Source of the DNA: Taibaiella sp. KBW10
GTDB taxonomy: Bacteria > Bacteroidota > Bacteroidia > Chitinophagales > Chitinophagaceae
DNA length: 64,000 bases
Assembly (NCBI RefSeq): GCF_003852495.1
Contig: NZ_QAJI01000001.1
Coordinates: 652,164 to 716,163 of the forward strand
Direction of reading: 5' to 3'
Shown here: positions 1 through 7,598 of the stretch, piece after piece
Layout of the letters: each line of letters opens with the position of its first letter
Position numbering within the stretch: the stretch's first letter is position 1
Translations under genes and position numbers: made by a program
The notes under the pieces: generated by a model
Database searches by the model: none
The model's input: only the letters and a program-made list of their open reading frames with translations
Told to the model about the DNA's origin: nothing

Positions 1-32
1 TGAGTCCCATTATATTTATAATGTTTAATCTT

Positions 33-707
33 CTAAAGAGGAGTTAGCCAATTAGCAATTTTCCATACAAGGATTAATAAAAGTATTAATGTTAGACTGG
101 TCCAAAAAATATATTTTCTAAAATAATTCATGTATCTAACATAGCTGGTTTTATAGTTAGAATCAAATGGTTGACCTGATTTAGTTAGCTCATCAGCATA
201 TGTTGTACCCAACCAAAACCTAAAACCACCCAAACAAAATAGTATACCAACAATTATAAAAATACATTTAAAAAATACATAAGAAAAAATTTGGTTCTTT
301 AATTCTTCTATTTTCTGCTTCTCTTCTTTCAATTTTAGGTTGCTAATTTCAATCTCATTTGCATATTTCAGACCATCTTCTTTTTTCTCATTAAAATACT
401 TTAATAATTCAATTTTACTATTTTGTATTTCTAAAGATTTTTCTCCCTTTTCTTCTTCCAATTTTTTTAAAACATCTATTTGTTTTTGAATAGTAATTTG
501 AAGAGATTTGATTTCTGACATTTTTATTCTCAAATGTGCTGTATCATTACTTAATTTTTCTTCTTCAATTTTTAATGTAATACGCTCAAATTTCAGTTTT
601 TGTTCTTGCTGTAATGGATATACAATTGCAAAAAATAGCAATATCAATCCAGCAGTTAGAAGATATTTAAAAAAATTATCAGATCCAGGCAAAATATTTG
701 GTAACAT
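33..707 (-). CDS. coiled-coil membrane protein of unknown function
   Basis: This 224-residue protein is not a family I recognise. It has a hydrophobic segment near residues 14-30, then a long charged, heptad-like region (about residues 35-140) rich in Glu, Lys, Leu and Ile. Two further hydrophobic segments follow at about 143-165 and 200-220. The layout suggests a membrane-anchored coiled coil with three transmembrane helices. It lies 10 bp downstream of the 718-1617 gene on the same strand, so the two are probably co-transcribed. Both are AT-rich compared with the rest of the window, which fits an acquired accessory region. No enzymatic motif is visible. A membrane-effector role in a defence pair is only inference from the neighbour. 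Confidence 0.6.
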   Translation of the reverse strand: MLPNILPGSDNFFKYLLTAGLILLFFAIVYPLQQEQKLKFERITLKIEEEKLSNDTAHLRIKMSEIKSLQITIQKQIDVLKKLEEEKGEKSLEIQNSKIELLKYFNEKKEDGLKYANEIEISNLKLKEEKQKIEELKNQIFSYVFFKCIFIIVGILFCLGGFRFWLGTTYADELTKSGQPFDSNYKTSYVRYMNYFRKYIFWTSLTLILLLILVWKIANWLTPL

Positions 708-717
708 AATATTAGAT

Positions 718-1617
718 TTATAGATTAATACCCATACCTACTATTTCTTGCTTACTACTATCTATATGTTGTTTGTTTTGAGTGTAAATATTATCTATCT
801 GTTGTTGTACTTGAGGTGTTTGCTTCTCTTTACATCCTGTTGCGCCAAGCAAACACGCAGCTAATGCAAGTGCAGATCCAGAAAATTTAATGTTAAACAG
901 ACCCGGTGATTGCAAGTTAATTCTAATGGTGCTTTCATCAATATTTTCCCCTAATGACAACTGCTCATTTACAAGCCTCATTATATCAACAAGATTTGTG
1001 AGTGCTTTACTTAATCCTACTAAGTTAATTTCATTCTGTTGAGTAACTCTTAAGACGAAATGCGTACTATCTTCTTTCTGATAGAGGTCATGAATTATAC
1101 TATCAATATAGTATTGATAATCTGTCGAAATTTCACTTATTGCATGCCATGGTTTCCTGATTTTAAAGAACGTTGGATCTAATGATGTAATTGGTAATGC
1201 ATCGGTCAGCCATTTAACAGCTCTTCTCTTATAATGAGAACAATTTCCTATTACATTTTCTGATACTTCAACATGATTGGTCAAAATTTCACCAAAGGCC
1301 AGCCTCGACGAATTTTCACTTGGGATGAAAAAAATATCACCCTTCTTTAGATTCACAAAATTATGTAATTTATTGTAAATCCTTGTTACACTATTACGAT
1401 TAGAACGTTGATCTAATGGCAAATTATAAACATTAGCAATTTTTTGTTTGGCTTGTTCCGCTGGAATCTGTGTCAAATCATGAAGCGTGATATCATTCCA
1501 CCCAATTGCAATAAAATCATTTTCTAAATATGTTTCAAAATTTTGTCCACCATCAGATCTTATAAACCAATACTTTATTGTAGAATCAATTTTGTAAATC
1601 TCTAAAGTCTCATCCAT
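718..1617 (-). CDS. protein with Mrr-N/EVE-like N-terminal domain and a C-terminal membrane segment
   Basis: In this 299-residue protein the N-terminal part (about residues 15-165) follows the pattern of the domain found at the N terminus of Mrr-type restriction proteins. It has a W-F-I-R-x-D/G-G-G start, a F-I-A-I-G-W motif near residue 40, a K-K-G-D-x-F-F-I-P-S strand near residue 95 and an R-A-V-K-W-L strand near residue 135. Such EVE/PUA-like folds often read modified or foreign nucleic acid. A helical stretch follows, then one hydrophobic segment at about residues 245-262 and a polar tail. No nuclease motif is visible. The 33-707 membrane protein lies 10 bp downstream. The domain assignment is by pattern only; a sensor-effector defence role is inferred. 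Confidence 0.5.
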   Translation of the reverse strand: MDETLEIYKIDSTIKYWFIRSDGGQNFETYLENDFIAIGWNDITLHDLTQIPAEQAKQKIANVYNLPLDQRSNRNSVTRIYNKLHNFVNLKKGDIFFIPSENSSRLAFGEILTNHVEVSENVIGNCSHYKRRAVKWLTDALPITSLDPTFFKIRKPWHAISEISTDYQYYIDSIIHDLYQKEDSTHFVLRVTQQNEINLVGLSKALTNLVDIMRLVNEQLSLGENIDESTIRINLQSPGLFNIKFSGSALALAACLLGATGCKEKQTPQVQQQIDNIYTQNKQHIDSSKQEIVGMGINL

Positions 1618-1852
1618 GTGATTTTTTATGCAAACATAATAGGTTGTTTTGAAATATGCAATAAATTTAATGCGTAATTCTTAAATAAAGGTAACTATCT
1701 AATACGACAAGATATGTCTGCCTTTTATTTATATACTAATTGTCTCTGAATTATGATAATGCATTGATTGCTGTAAACAAAAGTTTATAGCAAGACTATT
1801 AAGTATCTATCTTTGTTTAATTCTGACTAATTCACTATTAAATTAAATAAAT
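1618..1852. other. AT-rich intergenic region between divergent genes
   Basis: The 235 bp between two divergently oriented genes is very AT-rich and must hold both promoters. I see no exact TAnnTTTG box, repeat or RNA gene in it. Confidence 0.4.
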
Positions 1853-2152
1853 ATGTTACAGTCACAAACAGAATATTTGATAACTATTCTACAAAAAGAC
1901 ATAGATTTTGAGGAATTATTTAACAAGGTAATATCTGAATGTAAAACTTATGGAGTTGACAAATATAGAATGAATGAGAGGATTATAAATAATACACTTA
2001 TATTTATTGATTACAGACAAGTAAATATACCTAAGGGAATTTATAACGCTTTACCACGGCCAGATGCAATAAAAGATCTAATAAAGAATCTTTTGGGAAA
2101 TATTAGGTACAATTTCAAATCACAGGTTATAAAAGAAAGCACTAGATTTTAA
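1853..2152 (+). CDS. small hypothetical protein
   Basis: This 99-residue protein has no signal peptide, membrane segment or motif that I recognise. It is predicted to be mixed alpha/beta and fairly charged. The start ATG follows an A/T-rich leader, as is usual in this genome. The gene stands alone between the putative defence pair and the insertion sequence, in the AT-rich accessory segment. It could be a cargo gene or a remnant of a longer one. The length and ordinary amino-acid composition make it plausibly coding. Confidence 0.4.
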   Translation: MLQSQTEYLITILQKDIDFEELFNKVISECKTYGVDKYRMNERIINNTLIFIDYRQVNIPKGIYNALPRPDAIKDLIKNLLGNIRYNFKSQVIKESTRF

Positions 2153-2472
2153 ATCCTTTACTTTTTTCGATATATTTAAATCTAAGCCAAAAATTCCTAA
2201 AAAACCAACAATCGAAAATCATGTATTTTCGCCATATCCACTTCCAATATGGATTAAATTTTCCTTTTTTATTTTTTCGTAATCCCTTATTAATTAAAAA
2301 GCTTTTTATATAATAGCGTGGACCGTGTTTAATTCTAAACATAATTCTAATATTTGATATTAGATAATGCCATAATTATGTCCTAGTATAAACCGAATTT
2401 TATTAAATAGGTTGTTGTGCCATTTTCAAATCTTATCAGTTTTAAAGAAATTATACTCTTAACAATCTCATT
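2153..2472. other. gene-free AT-rich stretch beside the insertion sequence
   Basis: About 320 bp with no convincing gene. A 66-codon minus-strand frame exists at 2142-2342 but has an unlikely composition, very rich in Lys, Arg, Phe and Trp. The left end of the insertion sequence probably lies here. I could not identify a confident terminal inverted repeat or target duplication by eye. Confidence 0.3.
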
Positions 2473-3417
2473 CTATAAGCCTATTAGCTCTCGATAAGTC
2501 TTCTTAGACTTCATCGAGTTGGACAGTAAATGCATCAAATTCTCAAAGGGTTTGCTTTTCCTGGTATTATACTTAAACACAAATTCGTTTAAATACTTCT
2601 GTAAGTGCTTACGGGAAGTAACACGATAAACGCCGATGATTCCCCTTTTTAAGTTACCCCAAAAATTCTCAATCGTATTACTATGTGCATCACCGTTCAC
2701 GAATTGCTTACGACCATGATTTACAATTGCATGATCGAACGTTAATCCTAAACCATGATATGCTCCCCATTCGTCTGTATAAACAGTACTAAATAATTCT
2801 ACTGTTCCACATATAATAGGTTGTAAGTCTTCAGCCTTGACGGAAGGCACTACACGTGCCATTACCTTTCCGCCACGTTCAATCAAACCAAATACAGGGA
2901 CTTTATCCTTATAGCTACGGCCTTGTACTTTTTTATATTTTTTGTCATGGTGTCGATTCCTATTCTTACCGCCAACATAAGTTTCATCAGCTTCAACAAT
3001 GCCTTTCATTTTATGCATATTCTCAAATTTGGAACAGTTGCGAAGTCTGTGCAACATTGACCAGGTTGTCTTTTGTGTTAAACCAAGTTCCCGATGAAGC
3101 TGCATTGATGATAAACCTCCTTTATGAGTTACAAAGAACCAAATGGCTGCAATCCATTTCTGCATGCTGACTTTAGAGCCATGCATGAACGTTCCATATT
3201 TAACATTGAAATACTTTCCTGTCTTGTTGCATTTATATCGATTACCGCATTTATAAACTTTGGAATCTTTATCAAATGGTGAAACAACAACGCCTTTCCA
3301 TATTATATGCTCTAGAAAGTCAATACATTTCTCTTCTGTATTGAAGGCTAATATCAATTCAGTGATGGATATGAATTTGAACAGTTTTTCGGGATTTAAT
3401 CTAGTGGATATTTTCAT
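2473..3417 (-). CDS. IS1595-family (ISXO2-like) transposase
   Basis: This 314-residue transposase catalyses cut-and-paste movement of its element. The N-terminal part has the zinc-ribbon-like region of IS1595 transposases, here with C-G-x-x-Y-K-C-N spacing around residue 57. The DDE catalytic core follows: E-A-D-E-T-Y-V-G-G (first Asp, about residue 143), Y-T-D-E-W (second Asp, about 217) and H-S-N-T-I-E-N-F-W (Glu, about 249), ending with a K-R-G-x-x-G-x-Y-R motif. The length is normal for the family and the frame is open throughout, so the element may still be active. It sits in the AT-rich accessory segment next to the putative defence pair. Confidence 0.93.
   Translation of the reverse strand: MKISTRLNPEKLFKFISITELILAFNTEEKCIDFLEHIIWKGVVVSPFDKDSKVYKCGNRYKCNKTGKYFNVKYGTFMHGSKVSMQKWIAAIWFFVTHKGGLSSMQLHRELGLTQKTTWSMLHRLRNCSKFENMHKMKGIVEADETYVGGKNRNRHHDKKYKKVQGRSYKDKVPVFGLIERGGKVMARVVPSVKAEDLQPIICGTVELFSTVYTDEWGAYHGLGLTFDHAIVNHGRKQFVNGDAHSNTIENFWGNLKRGIIGVYRVTSRKHLQKYLNEFVFKYNTRKSKPFENLMHLLSNSMKSKKTYRELIGL
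2473..3417 (-). mobile_element. IS1595-type insertion sequence (ends not resolved)
   Basis: The element is defined here only by its intact transposase gene. The terminal inverted repeats should lie within about 100-200 bp outside the gene on each side, but I could not pair them confidently by eye. The true element is therefore somewhat longer than the span given. Confidence 0.7.
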
Positions 3418-3499
3418 ATCACACTTATCCTATATTTCCAAAAATTATAAGAGATTGAGCAGAAAAAACGCTAAGATTCAATTTTGATCAAAACAAACA

Positions 3500-3622
3500 A
3501 TGCGCAAAAGGAACGCTAAATCCGATGACTTTTATAGAAAACATGGTTATGGGAAAAATAATTTGATTAATTTTGTCGAGTTATTTAGGCATATAAAATG
3601 CCCCAATATTGATTACACATAG
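3500..3622 (+). CDS. possible 40-residue small protein
   Basis: A short frame starts with ATG after an A-rich leader (caaacaATG), which is the usual start context in this genome, and encodes 40 residues beginning M-R-K-R-N-A-K-S. It is basic at the N terminus and has no membrane segment. It lies between the transposase gene and the lipoprotein gene. It may be a real small gene, an insertion-sequence end or chance; nothing but start context and composition supports it. Confidence 0.2.
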   Translation: MRKRNAKSDDFYRKHGYGKNNLINFVELFRHIKCPNIDYT

Positions 3623-3841
3623 AAGGTGTTTAACTTTTTCTCTTCCACGAATCTGGTAAATTTACAAGAACGAGAAATAGGTAAACTGACCTGCGCTATA
3701 TACATTATGGCGTGGGCTGTTGCTTATTTTAGTTCGAGGCTTACCAGAGCCCGTGGAATGAAGTTTGTTAACAGTACCCACGCTTTCTTCATTCTATAAA
3801 TCTCTTCTTCGGGTCTGGGGAGAAACAAATACTCATTTTTA

Positions 3842-4636
3842 ATGAAAAAGATTATCATTCCTGCACTGATGTTAGGACTGTTCTTTGCGAGCTGTAAAAA
3901 CGAATCAAGCTCAACCAAAGAGACATCTGCGGCTATTAAACCACAAAGCACCAAAATTAATGGCCCGATAGGCGACTATTATGAAGTCATTGATAAAGAG
4001 TACAAGATTGATGATAGTGGAATGTTCAACGTGATTTCCGTTACTATTAAACGCAAATCGGCTAATTTACCGTTTGAGCCAAATAAAACTGTTCCATACG
4101 GTACAGAACAAGCAGGAAAAAGCACTCATATTGGATTTGGTATTGAATTATTAGATGAAAAAGGTAACTCATTAGAAGTTAAGAATGCTTCTGAAAGCGG
4201 ATTAGGTGGTGTTTTTAGTTCAGACGATATTATTTCAATAATAAACTTACAAAATGGCGAAACGGCTACTGTAAGATGGTCCGTAGACAAAGAATTAACT
4301 TCAAAAGTAAAATCATTCAAAATAACGTCTGCTATAGATAATAACACATCAACAGAGGTAAACGATGTTGAACCACAAACAGTAACTGCATCATCTTCAA
4401 ATAATGAAGAACTGCTTCGTTCTTATGAAGAATTTATAGACGGATACATTAGTGCGTTGAAGAAAGTTAAAGCTGGAGATGTGTCCGTTATGAATGAATA
4501 TCCTAAATTAATGGAGAAAGCACAAGCTATTGATAACAAAATCAAAGCAAACGAAGGAGAATTAACCAAAGATCAATTGAAGCGTTATATTAAACTTCAA
4601 ACAAAGATGTCTAATGCAATGGTTGACATGATGTAA
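3842..4636 (+). CDS. lipoprotein of unknown function
   Basis: This 264-residue protein has a lipoprotein signal peptide with the lipobox F-A-S-C, so Cys18 would be acylated and the mature protein is probably held in the cell envelope. Residues about 45-180 look like a beta-rich domain. Residues about 190-264 form a charged helical domain (L-R-S-Y-E-E-F-I-D-G-Y). This two-part plan resembles Bacteroidota lipoproteins with a C-terminal helical DUF6591-like region, but I am not sure of the family. It is a single-gene unit followed by a strong palindromic terminator. Confidence 0.75.
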   Translation: MKKIIIPALMLGLFFASCKNESSSTKETSAAIKPQSTKINGPIGDYYEVIDKEYKIDDSGMFNVISVTIKRKSANLPFEPNKTVPYGTEQAGKSTHIGFGIELLDEKGNSLEVKNASESGLGGVFSSDDIISIINLQNGETATVRWSVDKELTSKVKSFKITSAIDNNTSTEVNDVEPQTVTASSSNNEELLRSYEEFIDGYISALKKVKAGDVSVMNEYPKLMEKAQAIDNKIKANEGELTKDQLKRYIKLQTKMSNAMVDMM

Positions 4637-4737
4637 TACATTGTACTATTATCAGGAATTAATATGGTAATATAGTAAAGTATTGTATTTCTTGTTGGCC
4701 TTTAATGGATTAGAAAGCTAACAGGCTTGTTAGAATT

Positions 4738-4761
4738 AAGGGACTCCAATTGGAGTCCCTT
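4738..4761 (+). terminator. intrinsic terminator after the lipoprotein gene
   Basis: A perfect 12+12 inverted repeat (AAGGGACTCCAA then its complement) is followed by TAATATTTTT. It lies about 100 bp beyond the stop codon of the lipoprotein gene and separates it from the toxin cluster. Confidence 0.8.
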
Positions 4762-4879
4762 AATATTTTTAAATCTTTCATGTATTATCGTAAGTGGATG
4801 CCCTAATTAATAATATTTCACCACACTATGATAAAAAAATACAAGAAACTTCTTTCCTAATTTAAAAAAATGAAAAAAA

Positions 4880-5281
4880 ATGAAAACAATTGATGTACTG
4901 ATTATCGTTGATGCACTGGGTGCGGTGGCCAGCGGCGACCTCTCCGGCAATGTGTACCTAGTAGACACCAATAAATACCTCGGCTCCTGGAATGAGGGAC
5001 AGTGTGAACTACACACAAAATGCTATGACGGACAGATTATTAAATGGCGTGTAGAATCAATCAGCCCTGATGAAGATGTGAATATTGTCAAGTTTGTCGG
5101 TGTTATGATTGATCAAAAGGTATGTATCCCAAGCCAGCAAGGCATTCAGGGGGATATCTATTGGGAAGGACGCGTACAGGCGCGCGGTGTGACGGGCCCC
5201 TATCAGTATGCCTGCGTGCTGAGCATAGATGGGAAACAAATGACTTTTGATCCTTTTCTTGAAGTCATAAACCCTGCCTAA
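4880..5281 (+). CDS. PixA/AidA-family protein, first copy
   Basis: This 133-residue protein matches the pattern of the PixA/AidA family (PF12306; PixA is the inclusion-body protein of Xenorhabdus, AidA a quorum-controlled protein of Ralstonia and Burkholderia). Landmarks are the I-D-V-L-I-I-V-D-A start, N-V-Y-L-V-D, L-G-S-W-N-E-G-Q, W-R-V near residue 57 and D-G-K-Q-M-T-F-D-P-F near the end. It has no signal peptide. An earlier ATG at 4870 runs into a stop after seven codons, so the start at 4880 is preferred. It is the first gene of a five-gene plus-strand cluster and has a paralogue at the far end (8665-9048). What it does for the toxins is unknown; a chaperone, inclusion or accessory role is inference. 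Confidence 0.85.
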   Translation: MKTIDVLIIVDALGAVASGDLSGNVYLVDTNKYLGSWNEGQCELHTKCYDGQIIKWRVESISPDEDVNIVKFVGVMIDQKVCIPSQQGIQGDIYWEGRVQARGVTGPYQYACVLSIDGKQMTFDPFLEVINPA

Positions 5282-5315
5282 AAAACTTCTTCTTATACCA
5301 TTTAAAAATGTAGAT

Positions 5316-6368
5316 ATGTTATGTCCCCATGTAAATGATACAAGCGAGCGGCTCGCGCTTGCTTATTCCGGCATGATCAATTTCAAAGGCTATGCCTATA
5401 GCTGTAATAATATCCGGATCGCCATATTACCCGAAGACCCCAACTGGCTGCCAGCTGTCAGAAACCGGATATCGCTGCTGAGCGACCAAAGTGGCCTCTG
5501 GATGATGGACGAACCCAATGTCTGGTCGCAAGTGCTGCTTTCCTTTATCACTTATACCAATTTATTTGAAGGATTCACCGCCAATATCGGTTATTACACG
5601 ACCAAAGAGCAATGGATACAAGTGCTGAAACAATTAAAAACCGGTGTACAGCAATCGAGAAATGCAATAGAAGCGGCAGCGCAGACGTATGATGAGCGCT
5701 ATAAGCGTTTTAAGAATATTCAGACCCTATTGGATGAAAGTATTAAAGCCGGCTGGGAAGAACTGGATGACGAGATCAAGATCATTACAGAAATTGCCGG
5801 TCAGATACAAAAACTACAGGATCAGCTGGGCAACCTGCAGGATGACATGTCCGGCATAGGCTTGCGCAGCGGGCAATCTTATGTACAGTCTAGCCTTTCT
5901 ATGATGTATGGCCTGGTGACCGTGGCAGGTTCCAGCGTGTCTTTCCTATCGATGCTCGGCCTGGCCTTTACCATCGGAAAAACTTTTTACGATGTCTACA
6001 AAGACAATGCGGATATTGCCAATACACTGCATCAGCTCAATGAGCTGCAACTAAAAGCCAGCTATACCGCACAAGCGGCGGCGGCCACTAAAATGGTGCT
6101 GCAAACCTGTTACCAGCTGGAGAAAGAATTCCTTGGCCTGCACAAATCACTACCCTATCTCGCTTCCATTTGGACGGCCGAAGAAGATAAAATCAATGAA
6201 GCCATAGATGCGCTGAACAGCGGTTCTGACCCGGCCAGGATGTTTACCCTGCAAAGTATGCCTTCTGCATTAGCCACCTGGACCACAATAGCAGGCTATT
6301 GCCAGAAAATGACCGCAAGCCCGCTACCGGGCGAGGCCGTAACAATACAAATTCCTACCACTAAATAA
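5316..6368 (+). CDS. alpha-helical pore-forming toxin subunit A (ClyA/Hbl/Mak-like)
   Basis: This 350-residue protein is almost all helical. A long heptad-rich stretch (about residues 95-190) is followed by one hydrophobic patch at about 194-230 (S-M-M-Y-G-L-V-T-V-A-G-S-S-V) and a second helical stretch. That is the layout of ClyA-type alpha-pore-forming toxins, where the hydrophobic patch forms the head that enters the target membrane. Known multi-component relatives are HBL and NHE of Bacillus cereus, AhlABC, SmhABC and MakABE. There is no signal peptide. It starts 34 bp after the PixA-like gene and ends 22 bp before the second subunit. Its N terminus differs from the other two, suggesting a distinct role in the complex. 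Confidence 0.72.
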   Translation: MLCPHVNDTSERLALAYSGMINFKGYAYSCNNIRIAILPEDPNWLPAVRNRISLLSDQSGLWMMDEPNVWSQVLLSFITYTNLFEGFTANIGYYTTKEQWIQVLKQLKTGVQQSRNAIEAAAQTYDERYKRFKNIQTLLDESIKAGWEELDDEIKIITEIAGQIQKLQDQLGNLQDDMSGIGLRSGQSYVQSSLSMMYGLVTVAGSSVSFLSMLGLAFTIGKTFYDVYKDNADIANTLHQLNELQLKASYTAQAAAATKMVLQTCYQLEKEFLGLHKSLPYLASIWTAEEDKINEAIDALNSGSDPARMFTLQSMPSALATWTTIAGYCQKMTASPLPGEAVTIQIPTTK

Positions 6369-6390
6369 ATAACCACAAAACACAAATGCA

Positions 6391-7539
6391 ATGAAAGCAA
6401 AATTCTCATCTCAACCAATGCGCAAAAGGGCTTTCGCTCTTTCTGAAAACAACAATGGCGATGATGTACCTGTAGACAAAAAGGTGCAAACTGGATTCCT
6501 GTCGATGCAGGTCGTTACCGCATCCTGCCATAGTGTACTCAATACCCAGTTTGTACCCTTTACACCCAAACCAAAGTGGTTTGACGATCTGAATGCCAAA
6601 TTAGATGCGGCTAAAGTTGTCGCAGGTGTATGGATTAATGATCTGGCACCTAAGCTCACGGCTTCGATTCCGAATCAAATCATTGATTACGCAACTACTT
6701 ACGATGCCATGACCACACAGATACTGGCACTAGTCGACAAAGATCCGATGGCGAGGGGAAAAGATAATCCTATCGTACAACAGACCTTCGCACTGATTGA
6801 TGCTTTGTCTAACGAAGTCGATAAGATTATCAAGAATGTGGTTGCCATGGAAGACAAGCTAAAAAACTGGGGTAAAGACATGCAAAAAGCCCATGATGAA
6901 CTCAGCAGTGGTACTACTAATATACAGAACCTGGAGATAGAACTGCAATCTGATATCGACAAGATGAATAATGCTATTACCAACCTGCGCACGCAAATTG
7001 ACGGAGAAAACAAGGCAATTGCGATCAGTGCCGGGGCGATCGGTGTCGGCGTATTTATTGGCGTAATCGGTATTGCTTTGGCACCGGTTACGGGCGGACA
7101 GTCTCTTTGGGCTACCGGAGCAGCAGCCGTAGTGGTCGTGGGTGGCGCGGTCACCTGGGGCATTATGCAGTCCAAAATCAACGGACAATTTGATGAAATT
7201 GCCAAAAATCAGCAGAAGATTGCCGATGAAAAACGCCAGATCGTTGCCTTAAAAGGCTTAGAGATGTCCAGTTCTTCAGCCATTACTTCTATGGCGAATG
7301 GCTTACAGGCACTCTCCGATGTACGTACCCAATGGCAGGTATTTGCAGGAGAACTGCAAGGGGTAAAAGATAAGCTGGAAAGCGCTGATGAAAAGCTGTA
7401 TGCCATTGTAAACAAAGGTTATGTAGAAGCAGCACAGAAAGAGTGGAAGATCGCTCTGGCTTTTGCACAACAGTTGGTGGGTATGGTTACGCCAAACGTA
7501 GAAAGCAAAACATTACCAATGTCAGCAAAAGTAGCATAA
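6391..7539 (+). CDS. alpha-helical pore-forming toxin subunit B
   Basis: This 382-residue protein has long coiled-coil helices (about residues 120-205 and 260-350) flanking a strongly hydrophobic hairpin at about 211-259, in which two glycine- and valine-rich halves are split by P-V-T-G-G-Q-S. This is the clearest membrane-insertion hairpin of the three subunits. Near residues 38-46 it has M-Q-V-V-T-A-S-C, matched by M-Q-M-L-N-A-S-C in the third subunit, so these two are close paralogues. The first 35 residues are a polar extension with no signal peptide. A hairpin follows the stop codon before the third subunit. Function as a pore component is inferred from fold features and neighbours. Confidence 0.75.
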   Translation: MKAKFSSQPMRKRAFALSENNNGDDVPVDKKVQTGFLSMQVVTASCHSVLNTQFVPFTPKPKWFDDLNAKLDAAKVVAGVWINDLAPKLTASIPNQIIDYATTYDAMTTQILALVDKDPMARGKDNPIVQQTFALIDALSNEVDKIIKNVVAMEDKLKNWGKDMQKAHDELSSGTTNIQNLEIELQSDIDKMNNAITNLRTQIDGENKAIAISAGAIGVGVFIGVIGIALAPVTGGQSLWATGAAAVVVVGGAVTWGIMQSKINGQFDEIAKNQQKIADEKRQIVALKGLEMSSSSAITSMANGLQALSDVRTQWQVFAGELQGVKDKLESADEKLYAIVNKGYVEAAQKEWKIALAFAQQLVGMVTPNVESKTLPMSAKVA

Positions 7540-7551
7540 TATTCATTTTCC

Positions 7552-7585
7552 GAAGAAGCCCTTGCTATAAAGCGGGGCTTCTTTC
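7552..7585 (+). terminator. hairpin between toxin subunits B and C (attenuator-like)
   Basis: A 9-bp stem (AAGAAGCCC / GGGCTTCTT) lies 13 bp after the stop of subunit B and is followed by only a weak T-tract (TTCTAATATA). It ends about 14 bp before the subunit C start. It could act as a partial terminator or RNA-processing element that lowers expression of the downstream two genes. Confidence 0.55.
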
Positions 7586-7598
7586 TAATATACATCCT

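Noticed and set aside
2142-2342. 66-codon minus-strand frame rich in Lys, Arg, Phe and Trp
   Set aside because: Composition is that of translated AT-rich non-coding DNA; it has no motif and overlaps the end of the 1853-2152 gene.
3724-3954. 76-codon minus-strand frame over the lipoprotein start
   Set aside because: It is antisense to the signal peptide region of a convincing lipoprotein gene and has no coding evidence of its own.
6699-7205. 168-codon minus-strand frame inside toxin subunit B
   Set aside because: A shadow frame with low-complexity Pro/Ala/Thr/Ile content, opposite a well-supported coding region.
7443-7598. Longer version of toxin subunit C starting at 7443
   Set aside because: The extra part lies inside subunit B in another frame and crosses the intergenic hairpin; similarity to subunit B begins after 7599.
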